Positions 57,034 to 64,000 of a stretch of 64,000 nucleotides of DNA are shown piece after piece. Source of the stretch: Donghicola mangrovi (GTDB lineage: Bacteria > Pseudomonadota > Alphaproteobacteria > Rhodobacterales > Rhodobacteraceae); NCBI RefSeq assembly GCF_013377535.1, contig NZ_JABCJE010000001.1, forward strand, positions 558,001-622,000, given 5' to 3'. The first letter of the stretch is position 1, and every line of letters starts with the position of its first letter. The notes below the pieces were generated by a model. It did no database searches and was not told the DNA's origin. It saw only the letters and a list, made by a program, of their open reading frames with translations. A program made the translations under genes and the position numbers.

Positions 57034-58328
57034 GCAATTCCTTTTCCGCCCGTATCCCCGTGACCGTGGGGGCCATCGCGCTGGCTATTCTGGTGGGTGG
57101 TTTCGGCGGTTGGGCCACGATGGCCGAGCTGTCTGGCGCCGTCGTCGCCAGTGGCCGGATCGAGGTCGACCAGAACCGTCAGATCGTGCAGCACCCCGAT
57201 GGGGGTGTGGTCTCTGAAATCGCCGTGGACGAAGGTGATCTGGTCCAGCAAGGCGACTTGCTGATCCGTCTGGACCCCACGATGCTGCAGTCCGAACTGT
57301 CGATCATCGAAGGCCAGCTGTTCGAGGTGATGGCCCGCCGTGGCCGCCTCGAGGCCGAGCAGAGCCAAGCCGAAGAGATCGAATTCGACGCGCTTCTGCT
57401 AGAGCAGGGCGCGATGCAGCCCGATGTGCAGGAACTGATCGATGGCCAGCAAAACCTGTTCGTCGCGCGCAAAGTGTCCGTCGCGAACGAGGTCGAGGCG
57501 CTGAAAAAACGCCGCCTGCAAACCGAAGAGCAACTGGTTGGCATCTCGGCCCAGATCAAAGCGATCGACGATCAGGTGGAACTGCTGAACTCGGAACTCT
57601 CTAGTCAGAAGCGCCTGCTGGATCAGGGCCTGGCCCAAGCCGCGCGGGTGATGTCCCTGCAACGGGAATCGGCCAGCTTGATGGGTGATCGCGGCGAGTT
57701 GGTCGCCGCCCAAGCCCAGTCCGAGGGTCGAATCACCGAGATCGACATCGAAATCCTGAAACTCGACAGCCGCCAGCGCGAAGAGGCCATCAGCCAGCTG
57801 CGCGACATCGGCGCGAACGAGTTGCGTCTCAAGGAACAGCGCCGCTCGATTCTGGAACAGTTGTCGCGTCTGGACATCCGTGCGCCGGTTTCAGGTGTGG
57901 TTTACGGCCTGACCATCTTTGCCGAGCGCGCGGTGATCCGTCCGGCGGATCCGCTGCTCTATCTGATCCCGCAGGATCGCCCGCTGGTGATCACGGCGCA
58001 GGTGCCGACCATCCACATCGACAAACTGTTGCTGGGGCAGGACGTGACGCTGCGCTTTGCCGCACTTGATCAGCGGACCACCCCCGAATTGTTCGGCAAA
58101 GTTGTGAAAATCTCGGCCGACGCGTTCGAGGACCAGCAGACCCGCGCCAGCTACTATCGTACTGAAATCGTTCTGAAAGATGGCGAGTTGGAACGTCTGC
58201 CCGCGGGTACAACCCTGATCCCCGGCATGCCGGTCGAGGCGTTTATCCGCACGGCAGATCGCACTCCGCTTGCCTATTTGACCAAACCTTTGACGGACTA
58301 TTTCGCAAAAGCGTTCAGAGAAGGATAA
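57030..58328 (+). CDS. HlyD family type I secretion periplasmic adaptor
   Basis: A 432-residue membrane fusion protein with an N-terminal transmembrane helix (ALAILVGGFGGWATMAEL), lipoyl-like halves (DQNRQIVQHPDGGVVSEI and DIRAPVSGVVYGL) and a long coiled coil in between (about 90-260). It bridges the ABC exporter and an outer-membrane TolC-type channel. The start overlaps the ABC gene by ATGA. The coil length is normal for the PrtE group. Confidence 0.92.
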   Translation: MSNSFSARIPVTVGAIALAILVGGFGGWATMAELSGAVVASGRIEVDQNRQIVQHPDGGVVSEIAVDEGDLVQQGDLLIRLDPTMLQSELSIIEGQLFEVMARRGRLEAEQSQAEEIEFDALLLEQGAMQPDVQELIDGQQNLFVARKVSVANEVEALKKRRLQTEEQLVGISAQIKAIDDQVELLNSELSSQKRLLDQGLAQAARVMSLQRESASLMGDRGELVAAQAQSEGRITEIDIEILKLDSRQREEAISQLRDIGANELRLKEQRRSILEQLSRLDIRAPVSGVVYGLTIFAERAVIRPADPLLYLIPQDRPLVITAQVPTIHIDKLLLGQDVTLRFAALDQRTTPELFGKVVKISADAFEDQQTRASYYRTEIVLKDGELERLPAGTTLIPGMPVEAFIRTADRTPLAYLTKPLTDYFAKAFREG

Positions 58329-58394
58329 TCGGGACTTTACCCCATGGTGCGATCCCCGCTAGCGTCCGCCCGAAAGACATAGAAGGATCGCACC

Positions 58395-58859
58395 ATGTCC
58401 GGAAAAATCGACAGCCGCCTGAGCGAACTCGGGATCACCCTGCCTGATGCACCCGCGCCGGCGGCCAACTATGTGCCGTTCGTTCAGGTGGGCGATCTGG
58501 TCCATATCTCGGGTCAGATCAGCAGCGATGAAAATGGCCTGATCACCGGTAAACTGGGCGCAGACCTGGACACCGCAGCCGGTGCAGCCGCCGCGCGTCG
58601 CTGTGCTCTCAGCCTGCTGGCTCAGGCCAAAGCAGCCTGTGGCGGCGATCTGGACCGCGTTGTGCGTCTGGTCAAACTGGTGGGCTTCGTGAACTCGACC
58701 GCCGATTTCACCGAGCAGCCCAAGGTCGTCAACGGCGCGTCGGACCTGATGGTCGAAGTGCTGGGTGAGGCCGGTCGTCATGCCCGTTCCGCCGTCTCCG
58801 CCGCCAGCCTTCCTTTGGGCGTTGCCGTCGAAATCGAAGCGATTTTCCAGATCCAATGA
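58395..58859 (+). CDS. RidA family protein
   Basis: A 154-residue YjgF/RidA-type protein. The catalytic Arg lies in HARSAVSAASLP, and GDLVHISGQIS is the family's second block. RidA deaminates reactive enamine/imine intermediates in the cytoplasm and so protects PLP enzymes. Length is a little above the 128-residue classical form, as in RidA-like group proteins. It overlaps glpQ by ATGA and lies 66 bases after the HlyD gene. Confidence 0.88.
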   Translation: MSGKIDSRLSELGITLPDAPAPAANYVPFVQVGDLVHISGQISSDENGLITGKLGADLDTAAGAAAARRCALSLLAQAKAACGGDLDRVVRLVKLVGFVNSTADFTEQPKVVNGASDLMVEVLGEAGRHARSAVSAASLPLGVAVEIEAIFQIQ

Positions 58860-59608
58860 TCCTTCTTCACCCGCTCTATCTGGAGCGGCCCATCGCTCAT
58901 CGTGCGCTGCACGGCATGGGACGCCCGGAAAATAGCATCGAGGCGATCGAGGTCGCTTGCGACGCCAACTACGGCATCGAGATCGACCTTCAGCTCAGCT
59001 CTGATGGCGTCGCGATGGTGTTTCACGACTACGATCTCCGGCGCTTGTCGGCGGGGATCGGGGCGGTACGCCAGCACACCGCCGTCGAACTGCACCGCAC
59101 CCGCCTCAAGGGCGCGTCTAGCGGCATTCCCACCCTGACCGAGGTTCTGGATCGTGTGGACGGCCGCGTGCCCCTGCTGATCGAGCTAAAGGACCAGGAT
59201 GGTGGCCTTGGCCCCAACATCGGTGCCCTCGAAGAAGCGACCGCCAAGGCGCTAGAGGGCTATACCGGCCTGACCGCGCTGATGTCGTTCAACCCGCATT
59301 CGGTCATCCGTATGCGCGAGCTGTGCCCCAACATTCCGCGTGGCCTGACCACCTGTGCCTTTACCAAAGAGGATTGGCCGCTGGTCCGCGAGGAACGCTT
59401 GGCCGAACTGCGCCCGATCGCGGATATCGAGGCTGCGGATGCCAGCTTTATCAGCCATGATCGCAAGGACTTGGACAACCCGCGCGTGGCGGAACTGAAG
59501 GCTCAGGGCCTCAACATCCTGACCTGGACGATCCACAATGCCACCGAAGAAGCCGAAGCACGCCGCGTCGCGGAAAATGTGACCTTCGAACATTATCTCC
59601 CCGCTTGA
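58856..59608 (+). CDS. glpQ: Glycerophosphodiester phosphodiesterase
   Basis: A 250-residue TIM-barrel phosphodiesterase with the active-site motifs IAHRALHG (HRG-like), RPENS, GIEIDLQLSSDG and VFHDYDL, plus IELKDQ. It hydrolyses glycerophosphodiesters to glycerol-3-phosphate and an alcohol. No signal peptide is present, so it is cytoplasmic (UgpQ-like). It overlaps ridA by ATGA. Confidence 0.9.
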   Translation: MILLHPLYLERPIAHRALHGMGRPENSIEAIEVACDANYGIEIDLQLSSDGVAMVFHDYDLRRLSAGIGAVRQHTAVELHRTRLKGASSGIPTLTEVLDRVDGRVPLLIELKDQDGGLGPNIGALEEATAKALEGYTGLTALMSFNPHSVIRMRELCPNIPRGLTTCAFTKEDWPLVREERLAELRPIADIEAADASFISHDRKDLDNPRVAELKAQGLNILTWTIHNATEEAEARRVAENVTFEHYLPA

Positions 59609-59653
59609 TCCGTCGGGTGGGCGACCCACCTAATGGCCTGCGGGGGTGACTGA

Positions 59654-60838
59654 ATGAGCGAAACGATCGAAATCCGGATGCTGGAATCCCTCGGCCAGAT
59701 TTCCGAGGCCGAGTGGGATGCCTGCGCCTGTCCTGAAACCGTGGATGGCGGACGGCCCTATGATCCGTTTACCACGTGGCGGTTCCTGCACGCGCTAGAG
59801 GCCAGCGGATCGGTGGGCCCGCGCACCGGCTGGGACCCGCGCTATCTGGCGGCCTATCTGGGGGATCTGCTGATCGGGGTCGCGCCGCTCTACGCCAAGG
59901 GGCACAGTCAGGGCGAGTATATCTTTGACCACAACTGGGCCCATGCCTACGAACGGGCGGGGGGCCGCTATTACCCCAAGCTGCAAATCGCGGTGCCGTT
60001 CACGCCTGCGACGGGCCGCCGGTTCCTGTGCAAACCCGATTTTCAGGACACCGCGCAGTCGGCCCTGATGCAAGGTGCCATCCAGATCGCCGAGCAAAAC
60101 GGCCTGTCCGGTGTCCACGCGACCTTCTGCACCGAGGACGAGATTGAGACAGGCGCAGCCCTTGGCTTGATGCCCCGCAAGAGCCAGCAGTATCATTGGC
60201 AGAACGATGGCTATGCCAGCTTTGATGCCTTTCTGGCCGACCTGTCCTCGCGCAAACGCAAGAATATCCGCAAGGAACGCGAGCGGGCGCAGGCCTTTGG
60301 CGGCGACATTCAGGTGCTGACCGGCGATGCCATCCGCCCCGAGCATTGGGACAGCTTCTGGCGCTTCTACCAAGACACCGGATCACGCAAATGGGGCAGT
60401 CCCTATTTGACCCGCGCGTTTTTCAACATCGCGCAAGACACGCTGCGTAATGACATGGTGCTGGTTCTGGCCACACGGGATGGGCGCGATGTGGCGGGGG
60501 CGCTGAACTTTGTTGGCCGCGACACGATCTATGGCCGCTACTGGGGCTGCACTGAGGATCATCCCTGCCTGCATTTCGAGCTGTGCTATTATCAGGCGAT
60601 CGACTGGGCCATCCGTCACGGGCTGGATCGGGTCGAGGCGGGCGCTCAGGGCGATCACAAGCTGGCACGGGGCTACATGCCGACGGTCACGCATTCCTTG
60701 CACTGGCTGACCGATCCGGGTCTGGCGCGGGCCGTTCAGCAATTCCTGATCGCCGAAGCCGCCGCCGTGGACGAAGAAATCGATGTGCTGACGGACTATG
60801 GCCCGTTCCGCAAAATCGACATGGAGGAACAGCAATGA
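59654..60838 (+). CDS. GNAT-fold / FemAB-like acyltransferase (DUF482, peptidoglycan-biosynthesis type)
   Basis: A 394-residue protein of the DUF482/GNAT group. The N-terminal half carries PYDPFTTWRFLHALEASGSVG, and the C-terminal half has SSRKRKNIRKERERAQ, FYQDTGSRKWGSPYLTR and HYCLHFELCYYQAIDWAIRHG-like blocks. It probably transfers an acyl group to an amino group; the acceptor is unknown. A small 6-bp hairpin (59616-59630) lies between glpQ and this gene. It ends by ATGA overlap with the pterin dehydratase gene. Confidence 0.8.
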   Translation: MSETIEIRMLESLGQISEAEWDACACPETVDGGRPYDPFTTWRFLHALEASGSVGPRTGWDPRYLAAYLGDLLIGVAPLYAKGHSQGEYIFDHNWAHAYERAGGRYYPKLQIAVPFTPATGRRFLCKPDFQDTAQSALMQGAIQIAEQNGLSGVHATFCTEDEIETGAALGLMPRKSQQYHWQNDGYASFDAFLADLSSRKRKNIRKERERAQAFGGDIQVLTGDAIRPEHWDSFWRFYQDTGSRKWGSPYLTRAFFNIAQDTLRNDMVLVLATRDGRDVAGALNFVGRDTIYGRYWGCTEDHPCLHFELCYYQAIDWAIRHGLDRVEAGAQGDHKLARGYMPTVTHSLHWLTDPGLARAVQQFLIAEAAAVDEEIDVLTDYGPFRKIDMEEQQ

Positions 60839-61122
60839 CCGATCTACTGACCGCCGAGGAACTGGACACCGCCATGGCTGAACTGGCGCCCTTGGGCTGG
60901 ACTGTTGCGGAGGACGGCAAAGCGCTGTCCCGCCAGTTCAAATTCGCGGACTTCCCGACGGCTTTGGGATGGATGGTCCGGATGGGCGTTCACGCGGAAA
61001 AGCTGAACCACCATCCCGACTGGACCAACGTCTACAACCGTGTCGACGTGCGCCTGAGCACCCATGACGCGGGTGGGCTGACGGCGCTGGACGTGAAACT
61101 GGCGCGGAAGATGTCGGCCTAA
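60835..61122 (+). CDS. 4a-hydroxytetrahydrobiopterin dehydratase (pterin carbinolamine dehydratase)
   Basis: A 95-residue cytoplasmic enzyme with the diagnostic block HAEKLNHHPDWTNVYNRV near residue 60, whose His residues are catalytic, and STHDAGGLTALD near the end. It dehydrates the hydroxypterin produced by aromatic amino acid hydroxylases. No hydroxylase lies nearby. It overlaps the upstream acyltransferase by ATGA, and its TAA shares bases with the convergent hydrolase stop. Confidence 0.92.
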   Translation: MTDLLTAEELDTAMAELAPLGWTVAEDGKALSRQFKFADFPTALGWMVRMGVHAEKLNHHPDWTNVYNRVDVRLSTHDAGGLTALDVKLARKMSA

Positions 61123-61928
61123 TCCACGCTCTCGGCAAAGCGCGTTAGCGCATGGGCAAAGGCTGCGGGCTCTTCCAGATGTGGGCTATGGCCGCTGTCC
61201 GAAAATCCCAGCGCGCGGGCCTGCGGGGCGCGGTCCAGCATCCAGCGGCGCACTTCGCGCGGGTAGATTCGGCTGTGCATCCCGTAGCAGATCAACCAAG
61301 GCAGGCGCAGCTGCGGGATAGTAGCCCGCTCATCGGTCTTCATCATCGAGCCCCACATCGCCTGCATCATGCCGGGGTTCTGCGCGTTGATCAGGGCGCG
61401 GGCGGCCTGCTGGGACATGGATTGGTCAGGCGATTCCTCGCTGAACATTCCGCGGGCGATGGCGGCGGCGCGGGTGTCCCAGTCGGACGCATGGGCCGGA
61501 TCAGCCGCATCCCGACGGGTTTGCCGCAAGAGGCCAAAGGTCCAATCAGGGCTGTTCGCGATCTTGGGCGACATATCCACGGTCACCAGACCGGAAATCC
61601 GGTCCTGACCATAGCGCGACAGGTATCGCCACGCGATCAGCGCCCCCATGGACCAGCCCACCAGAATGGCACCGTTCAGCTTCTGCGCCTCGATCAGATC
61701 ACGCAGGGCCTCGGCACTGCGGGGGATATTCGCGGTGATATGACGGCTTTTGCCATGACCGGGCAGGTCGGGCACAACGCAGCGAAACCGCTGCCCCAGA
61801 CGATCGGCCTGATCATCAAAGACCGAGCCATCCATGGTCCACCCATGAAGCAGAATGACTGGCCGGCCCGCGCCGGTATCTCTGAAGAATGGAGTAAACA
61901 CGAAGGTATCGGCCCGAATGGTCTGCAT
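61119..61928 (-). CDS. Alpha/beta fold hydrolase
   Basis: A 269-residue hydrolase with oxyanion motif LLHGWTMDG near residue 26, nucleophile elbow VGWSMGALIAW near residue 90, and catalytic His in FSDSGHSPHLEEP near the end. GWSMG resembles BioH and related carboxylesterases, but no biotin genes are nearby. It lacks a signal peptide. Its TAG shares bases with the pterin dehydratase stop. Confidence 0.85.
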   Translation of the reverse strand: MQTIRADTFVFTPFFRDTGAGRPVILLHGWTMDGSVFDDQADRLGQRFRCVVPDLPGHGKSRHITANIPRSAEALRDLIEAQKLNGAILVGWSMGALIAWRYLSRYGQDRISGLVTVDMSPKIANSPDWTFGLLRQTRRDAADPAHASDWDTRAAAIARGMFSEESPDQSMSQQAARALINAQNPGMMQAMWGSMMKTDERATIPQLRLPWLICYGMHSRIYPREVRRWMLDRAPQARALGFSDSGHSPHLEEPAAFAHALTRFAESVD

Positions 61929-61996
61929 AAACTTTTGGACGAACCTATCAACCTCAGACAGATAGGCCAGTTAGAATTGCAGAATTTGGGCGATAA

Positions 61997-63295
61997 TCAG
62001 AGCGCGTCGGTCAGGCTGTATCCCAGATAGGCTAAACGCAGCAAAGAGCGCCGGTATTGGCCCAGCGGGAACCGTGTTGGCGTGCGGCCCGTGAATTCGG
62101 GCAGGGGGTGGGCGTTCGTGCCTGCGATCCGCCCCGCAATCGATGCTCCGGCATAGCTGCCCATCGCGACACCGTTGCCGTGCCAGCCCATCGCGGCGTG
62201 CACGCCGGGCATATCCGGCACCTCTCCGGCAAAGGGGACGAGCGCGGGCATCAGGCACACCAGACCGGACCACGTATGCGTCGCCTCGACATGGTGCCAC
62301 GCCGGGAACATCTGTTCGAAATGGGTGCGCAGGCGGCGGCGGGTGACGGCTTCGGCGCGGGCAGTGCAGGTGACGCCCCCGCGCATCCCGAACAGGAACC
62401 GTCCGTTCGGCATCAGGCGGAAGTAATGCAGCAAGGTCCGCGTGTCATAGGCCATCAGGTCGCTGGTCCACCCTTGCGCCTGCTGTTCGTCGGGCTTCAG
62501 AGGGCGTGTGACCATCACCGAGGACAGCGCGGGCAGATAGCGCGCCGCCATCCAGTCGGGCAAGTCATCGCTGGTATAGCCGTTGGTGGCGATCAGGACT
62601 TGGTCCGCTTCGACCCAACCATCAGGCGTCACGGCGTGCCAGCGCTGGCGGCCGCGTTTCAACTGGGTCATCGGGCTGTGGCCATAGATATTCACGCCGA
62701 TGGACGCCGCATGACGGGCCAGCCCCTCTAGGTACCGGCGGGGGTTCAGGCCAAAGCCGACGCGGGTGTGCAGGCCACCGTGAAATTGCGGACCGTTGAT
62801 CCCCATCGCGGCCAATCCGGCGCGGTCGACAGTCTCGCCGGACCGCTGGAGGCGCTTCATCGCGTGACGGGAATGGGCCAGCACGATCTCACCATCCGAA
62901 TGCTGCTCGACATCCAGCGACAGGGAGGAAACGCGGCGGGCGACCAGATTGATCGCCTGAATCTGCGCGGTATCCCAGTCGTCCAGCGCGCCTTGACCAT
63001 AGCGGCGGGCAATCGCGGCGTCGCTGGCCTTGGCCCCACCCATACAGCAGAAGCCCCCGTTGCGCCCCGAAGCCCCCCAACCGGGCCATTCCGCATCCAG
63101 AACGATGACAGAGGCCCCACCAGCCGCAAGCTCAATCGCCGCGTTCAGGCCGGTAAAGCCTGCGCCGATGATCGCGACATCCGCCTGATGGGTGCCCTGT
63201 AGAACGGGCCAGCGCCGTGCGGTGACGGTGCTGTCCCAGTAGCAATCGCTGCGCCCTTCGTCGGAATAGGCGAAGTCCTCGTAGATGCGGCGCAT
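61997..63295 (-). CDS. FAD-dependent amine oxidase, gamma-glutamylputrescine oxidase-like
   Basis: A 432-residue DAO-fold flavoenzyme with the FAD motif DVAIIGAGFTGLNAAIEL near residue 39 and GASGRNGGF near residue 73. Its C-terminal GWHGNGVAMGSYAG is typical of the PuuB/OrdL group, which oxidises gamma-glutamylputrescine or related amines. The adjacent polyamine permease supports that role. It overlaps the permease gene by TGATG, so it belongs to a leftward uptake and breakdown operon that continues off the right end. Confidence 0.85.
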   Translation of the reverse strand: MRRIYEDFAYSDEGRSDCYWDSTVTARRWPVLQGTHQADVAIIGAGFTGLNAAIELAAGGASVIVLDAEWPGWGASGRNGGFCCMGGAKASDAAIARRYGQGALDDWDTAQIQAINLVARRVSSLSLDVEQHSDGEIVLAHSRHAMKRLQRSGETVDRAGLAAMGINGPQFHGGLHTRVGFGLNPRRYLEGLARHAASIGVNIYGHSPMTQLKRGRQRWHAVTPDGWVEADQVLIATNGYTSDDLPDWMAARYLPALSSVMVTRPLKPDEQQAQGWTSDLMAYDTRTLLHYFRLMPNGRFLFGMRGGVTCTARAEAVTRRRLRTHFEQMFPAWHHVEATHTWSGLVCLMPALVPFAGEVPDMPGVHAAMGWHGNGVAMGSYAGASIAGRIAGTNAHPLPEFTGRTPTRFPLGQYRRSLLRLAYLGYSLTDAL

Positions 63296-64000
63296 CAGGT
63301 CCGCTCGGCAGCGCGGGCGTCAGCCTCGGCGCGGGCGATGTTGCGTTTGCTGATGATCGACGCGGTAATCACCCCGATGGCCACGATGCTGATCATTATG
63401 GTCGACAGGGCGTTAATCTCGGGCGAGACGCCCAGACGGACCGAGCTGAAGATCTTGATCGGCAGGGTGGTGGCCGACGGACCGGCGGTAAAGCTGGCGA
63501 TCACCAGATCGTCCAGAGACAGGGTAAAGGCCAAGAGCCACCCCGATACCACCGCAGGCATGATGATCGGCAGGGTCACCAGACGGAACGCCTGAAACGG
63601 GGTACAGCCCAGATCCAGCGCCGCCTCTTCGAGCGATTTGTCAAAGCTGACTAGACGCGAGCTGACCACCACCGACACGTAGCACATGGCAAAGGTGGTG
63701 TGCGCCAGAACGATGGTGACCACGCCGCGATCCAGACCGATGCCGATGAACAGCAGCAGCAGGGACAGGCCGGTGATGACTTCGGGCATCACGAGCGGCG
63801 CATAGATCATGCCGGAAAACAGCGTCCGGCCAAAGAACCGCCCGCCGCGCACCATCACATGGGCCGCCATCGTGCCCAGCACCGTCGCGAGGGTCGAGCT
63901 GATCACTGCCACCCGCAGGGTCACCCACGCGGCATCCAGAAACGCCTCGTTCTGCATCAGCTCGCCGTACCATTTGGTCGAGAAGCCCGCCCAAACCGTC
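63295..64000 (-). CDS. Polyamine ABC transporter permease (PotC/PotI type), 5' end outside window
   Basis: The frame enters at the right edge and runs to TGA at 63295-63297, leaving about 234 residues. VWAGFSTKWYGELMQNEAF is the conserved first periplasmic stretch of putrescine/spermidine permeases, followed by four or five transmembrane helices and the cytoplasmic EAA loop (EEAALDLGCTPFQAFRLVTLPII). It forms the channel of a putrescine- or spermidine-import ABC system. The N-terminal transmembrane helix is missing. Its stop overlaps the amine oxidase start, so both are in one operon. Confidence 0.9.
   Translation of the reverse strand, partial: TVWAGFSTKWYGELMQNEAFLDAAWVTLRVAVISSTLATVLGTMAAHVMVRGGRFFGRTLFSGMIYAPLVMPEVITGLSLLLLFIGIGLDRGVVTIVLAHTTFAMCYVSVVVSSRLVSFDKSLEEAALDLGCTPFQAFRLVTLPIIMPAVVSGWLLAFTLSLDDLVIASFTAGPSATTLPIKIFSSVRLGVSPEINALSTIMISIVAIGVITASIISKRNIARAEADARAAERT

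Noticed and set aside
1-64000. Transposase, integrase, CRISPR, toxin-antitoxin, restriction-modification or phage genes
   Set aside because: None recognised on either strand; gene families and the dense operon layout fit core chromosome.

Overview
The window is GC-rich, densely packed chromosomal DNA from an alphaproteobacterium, most likely a Rhodobacterales (Rhodobacteraceae/Roseobacter-type) species. The protein families point there: DUF2125, DUF1285, DUF1523, DUF2798 and DUF599 proteins, a MoxR-DUF58-DUF4159 operon, a stand-alone MnmD, a PrtD-type ABC/HlyD pair followed by RidA and GlpQ, and a GlnK-AmtB pair. I see about 61 protein genes plus one candidate 22-codon leader ORF, no rRNA or tRNA gene, no insertion sequence, prophage or CRISPR array, and no gap over 300 bases without a gene. 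It reads as core chromosome, not an island. Genes are cut at both ends: a HemN C-terminus on the left and a PotC/PotI-type permease on the right.

Layout. 1-5.5 kb: end of hemN with a strong terminator, a crotonase/SDR operon read leftward, a secreted DUF2125 protein, and pmbA-cysQ. 5.6-10.8 kb: a divergent WaaA-family glycosyltransferase with lpxK (lipid A/Kdo), then polA. 10.9-13.6 kb: an alpha/beta hydrolase, a His-rich CDF metal exporter behind a MerR-type operator, and DUF2798 and DUF1285 genes. 13.7-21.5 kb: four overlapping genes MoxR / DUF58 / BatA-DUF4159 / large membrane protein, then a small exported protein and a DUF599 protein. 21.5-27 kb: glycolate oxidase glcDEF, a trypsin-like protease, and an Hsp20 with a heat-shock type promoter. 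27-34.5 kb: oxidoreductase/LysR pair, succinate-semialdehyde dehydrogenase, a hydrolase, a dehydratase and FMN reductase pair, an OmpA-type lipoprotein, and an AraC-O6-methylguanine methyltransferase fusion. 34.5-42 kb: nth, a PfkB kinase, DUF1523, creatinase, P1 peptidase, an FAD amine oxidase facing mnmD, and a DMT transporter. 42-51 kb: lytic transglycosylase, dapA, rluE, smpB, sseA, aromatic aminotransferase, rhodanese, and glnK-amtB. 51-64 kb: PBP1A, an mlaA-mlaC operon, a type I secretion ABC/HlyD pair, ridA-glpQ, FemAB-like acyltransferase, pterin dehydratase, a hydrolase, and a polyamine uptake/oxidation operon.

Many neighbours are translationally coupled (ATGA, GTGA or TGATG overlaps), and five convergent pairs share the bases of their stop codons. 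Envelope functions recur: Kdo/lipid A, Mla lipid transport, PBP1A, Slt, OmpA lipoprotein, T1SS and the MoxR operon. So do nitrogen and one-carbon scavenging functions: creatinase, glycolate oxidase, polyamine uptake and GlnK/AmtB.

I did not find a clear-cut new defence or mobile system. The most interesting signals are non-coding: (i) a ~30-35 bp dispersed element, five copies here, that starts 0-4 bases after stop codons at four of the five sites; (ii) a MerR-type operator before the CDF exporter with no merR gene nearby; (iii) paired NtrC-like sites upstream of glnK-amtB; (iv) a 22-codon ORF with a perfect Shine-Dalgarno whose coding sequence contains a 10-bp hairpin; and (v) dyads before the waaA-like, creatinase and T1SS genes. 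Among proteins, the WaaA-like enzyme and the crotonase both appear to lack family catalytic glutamates, and the FAD oxidase facing mnmD could be a split MnmC.
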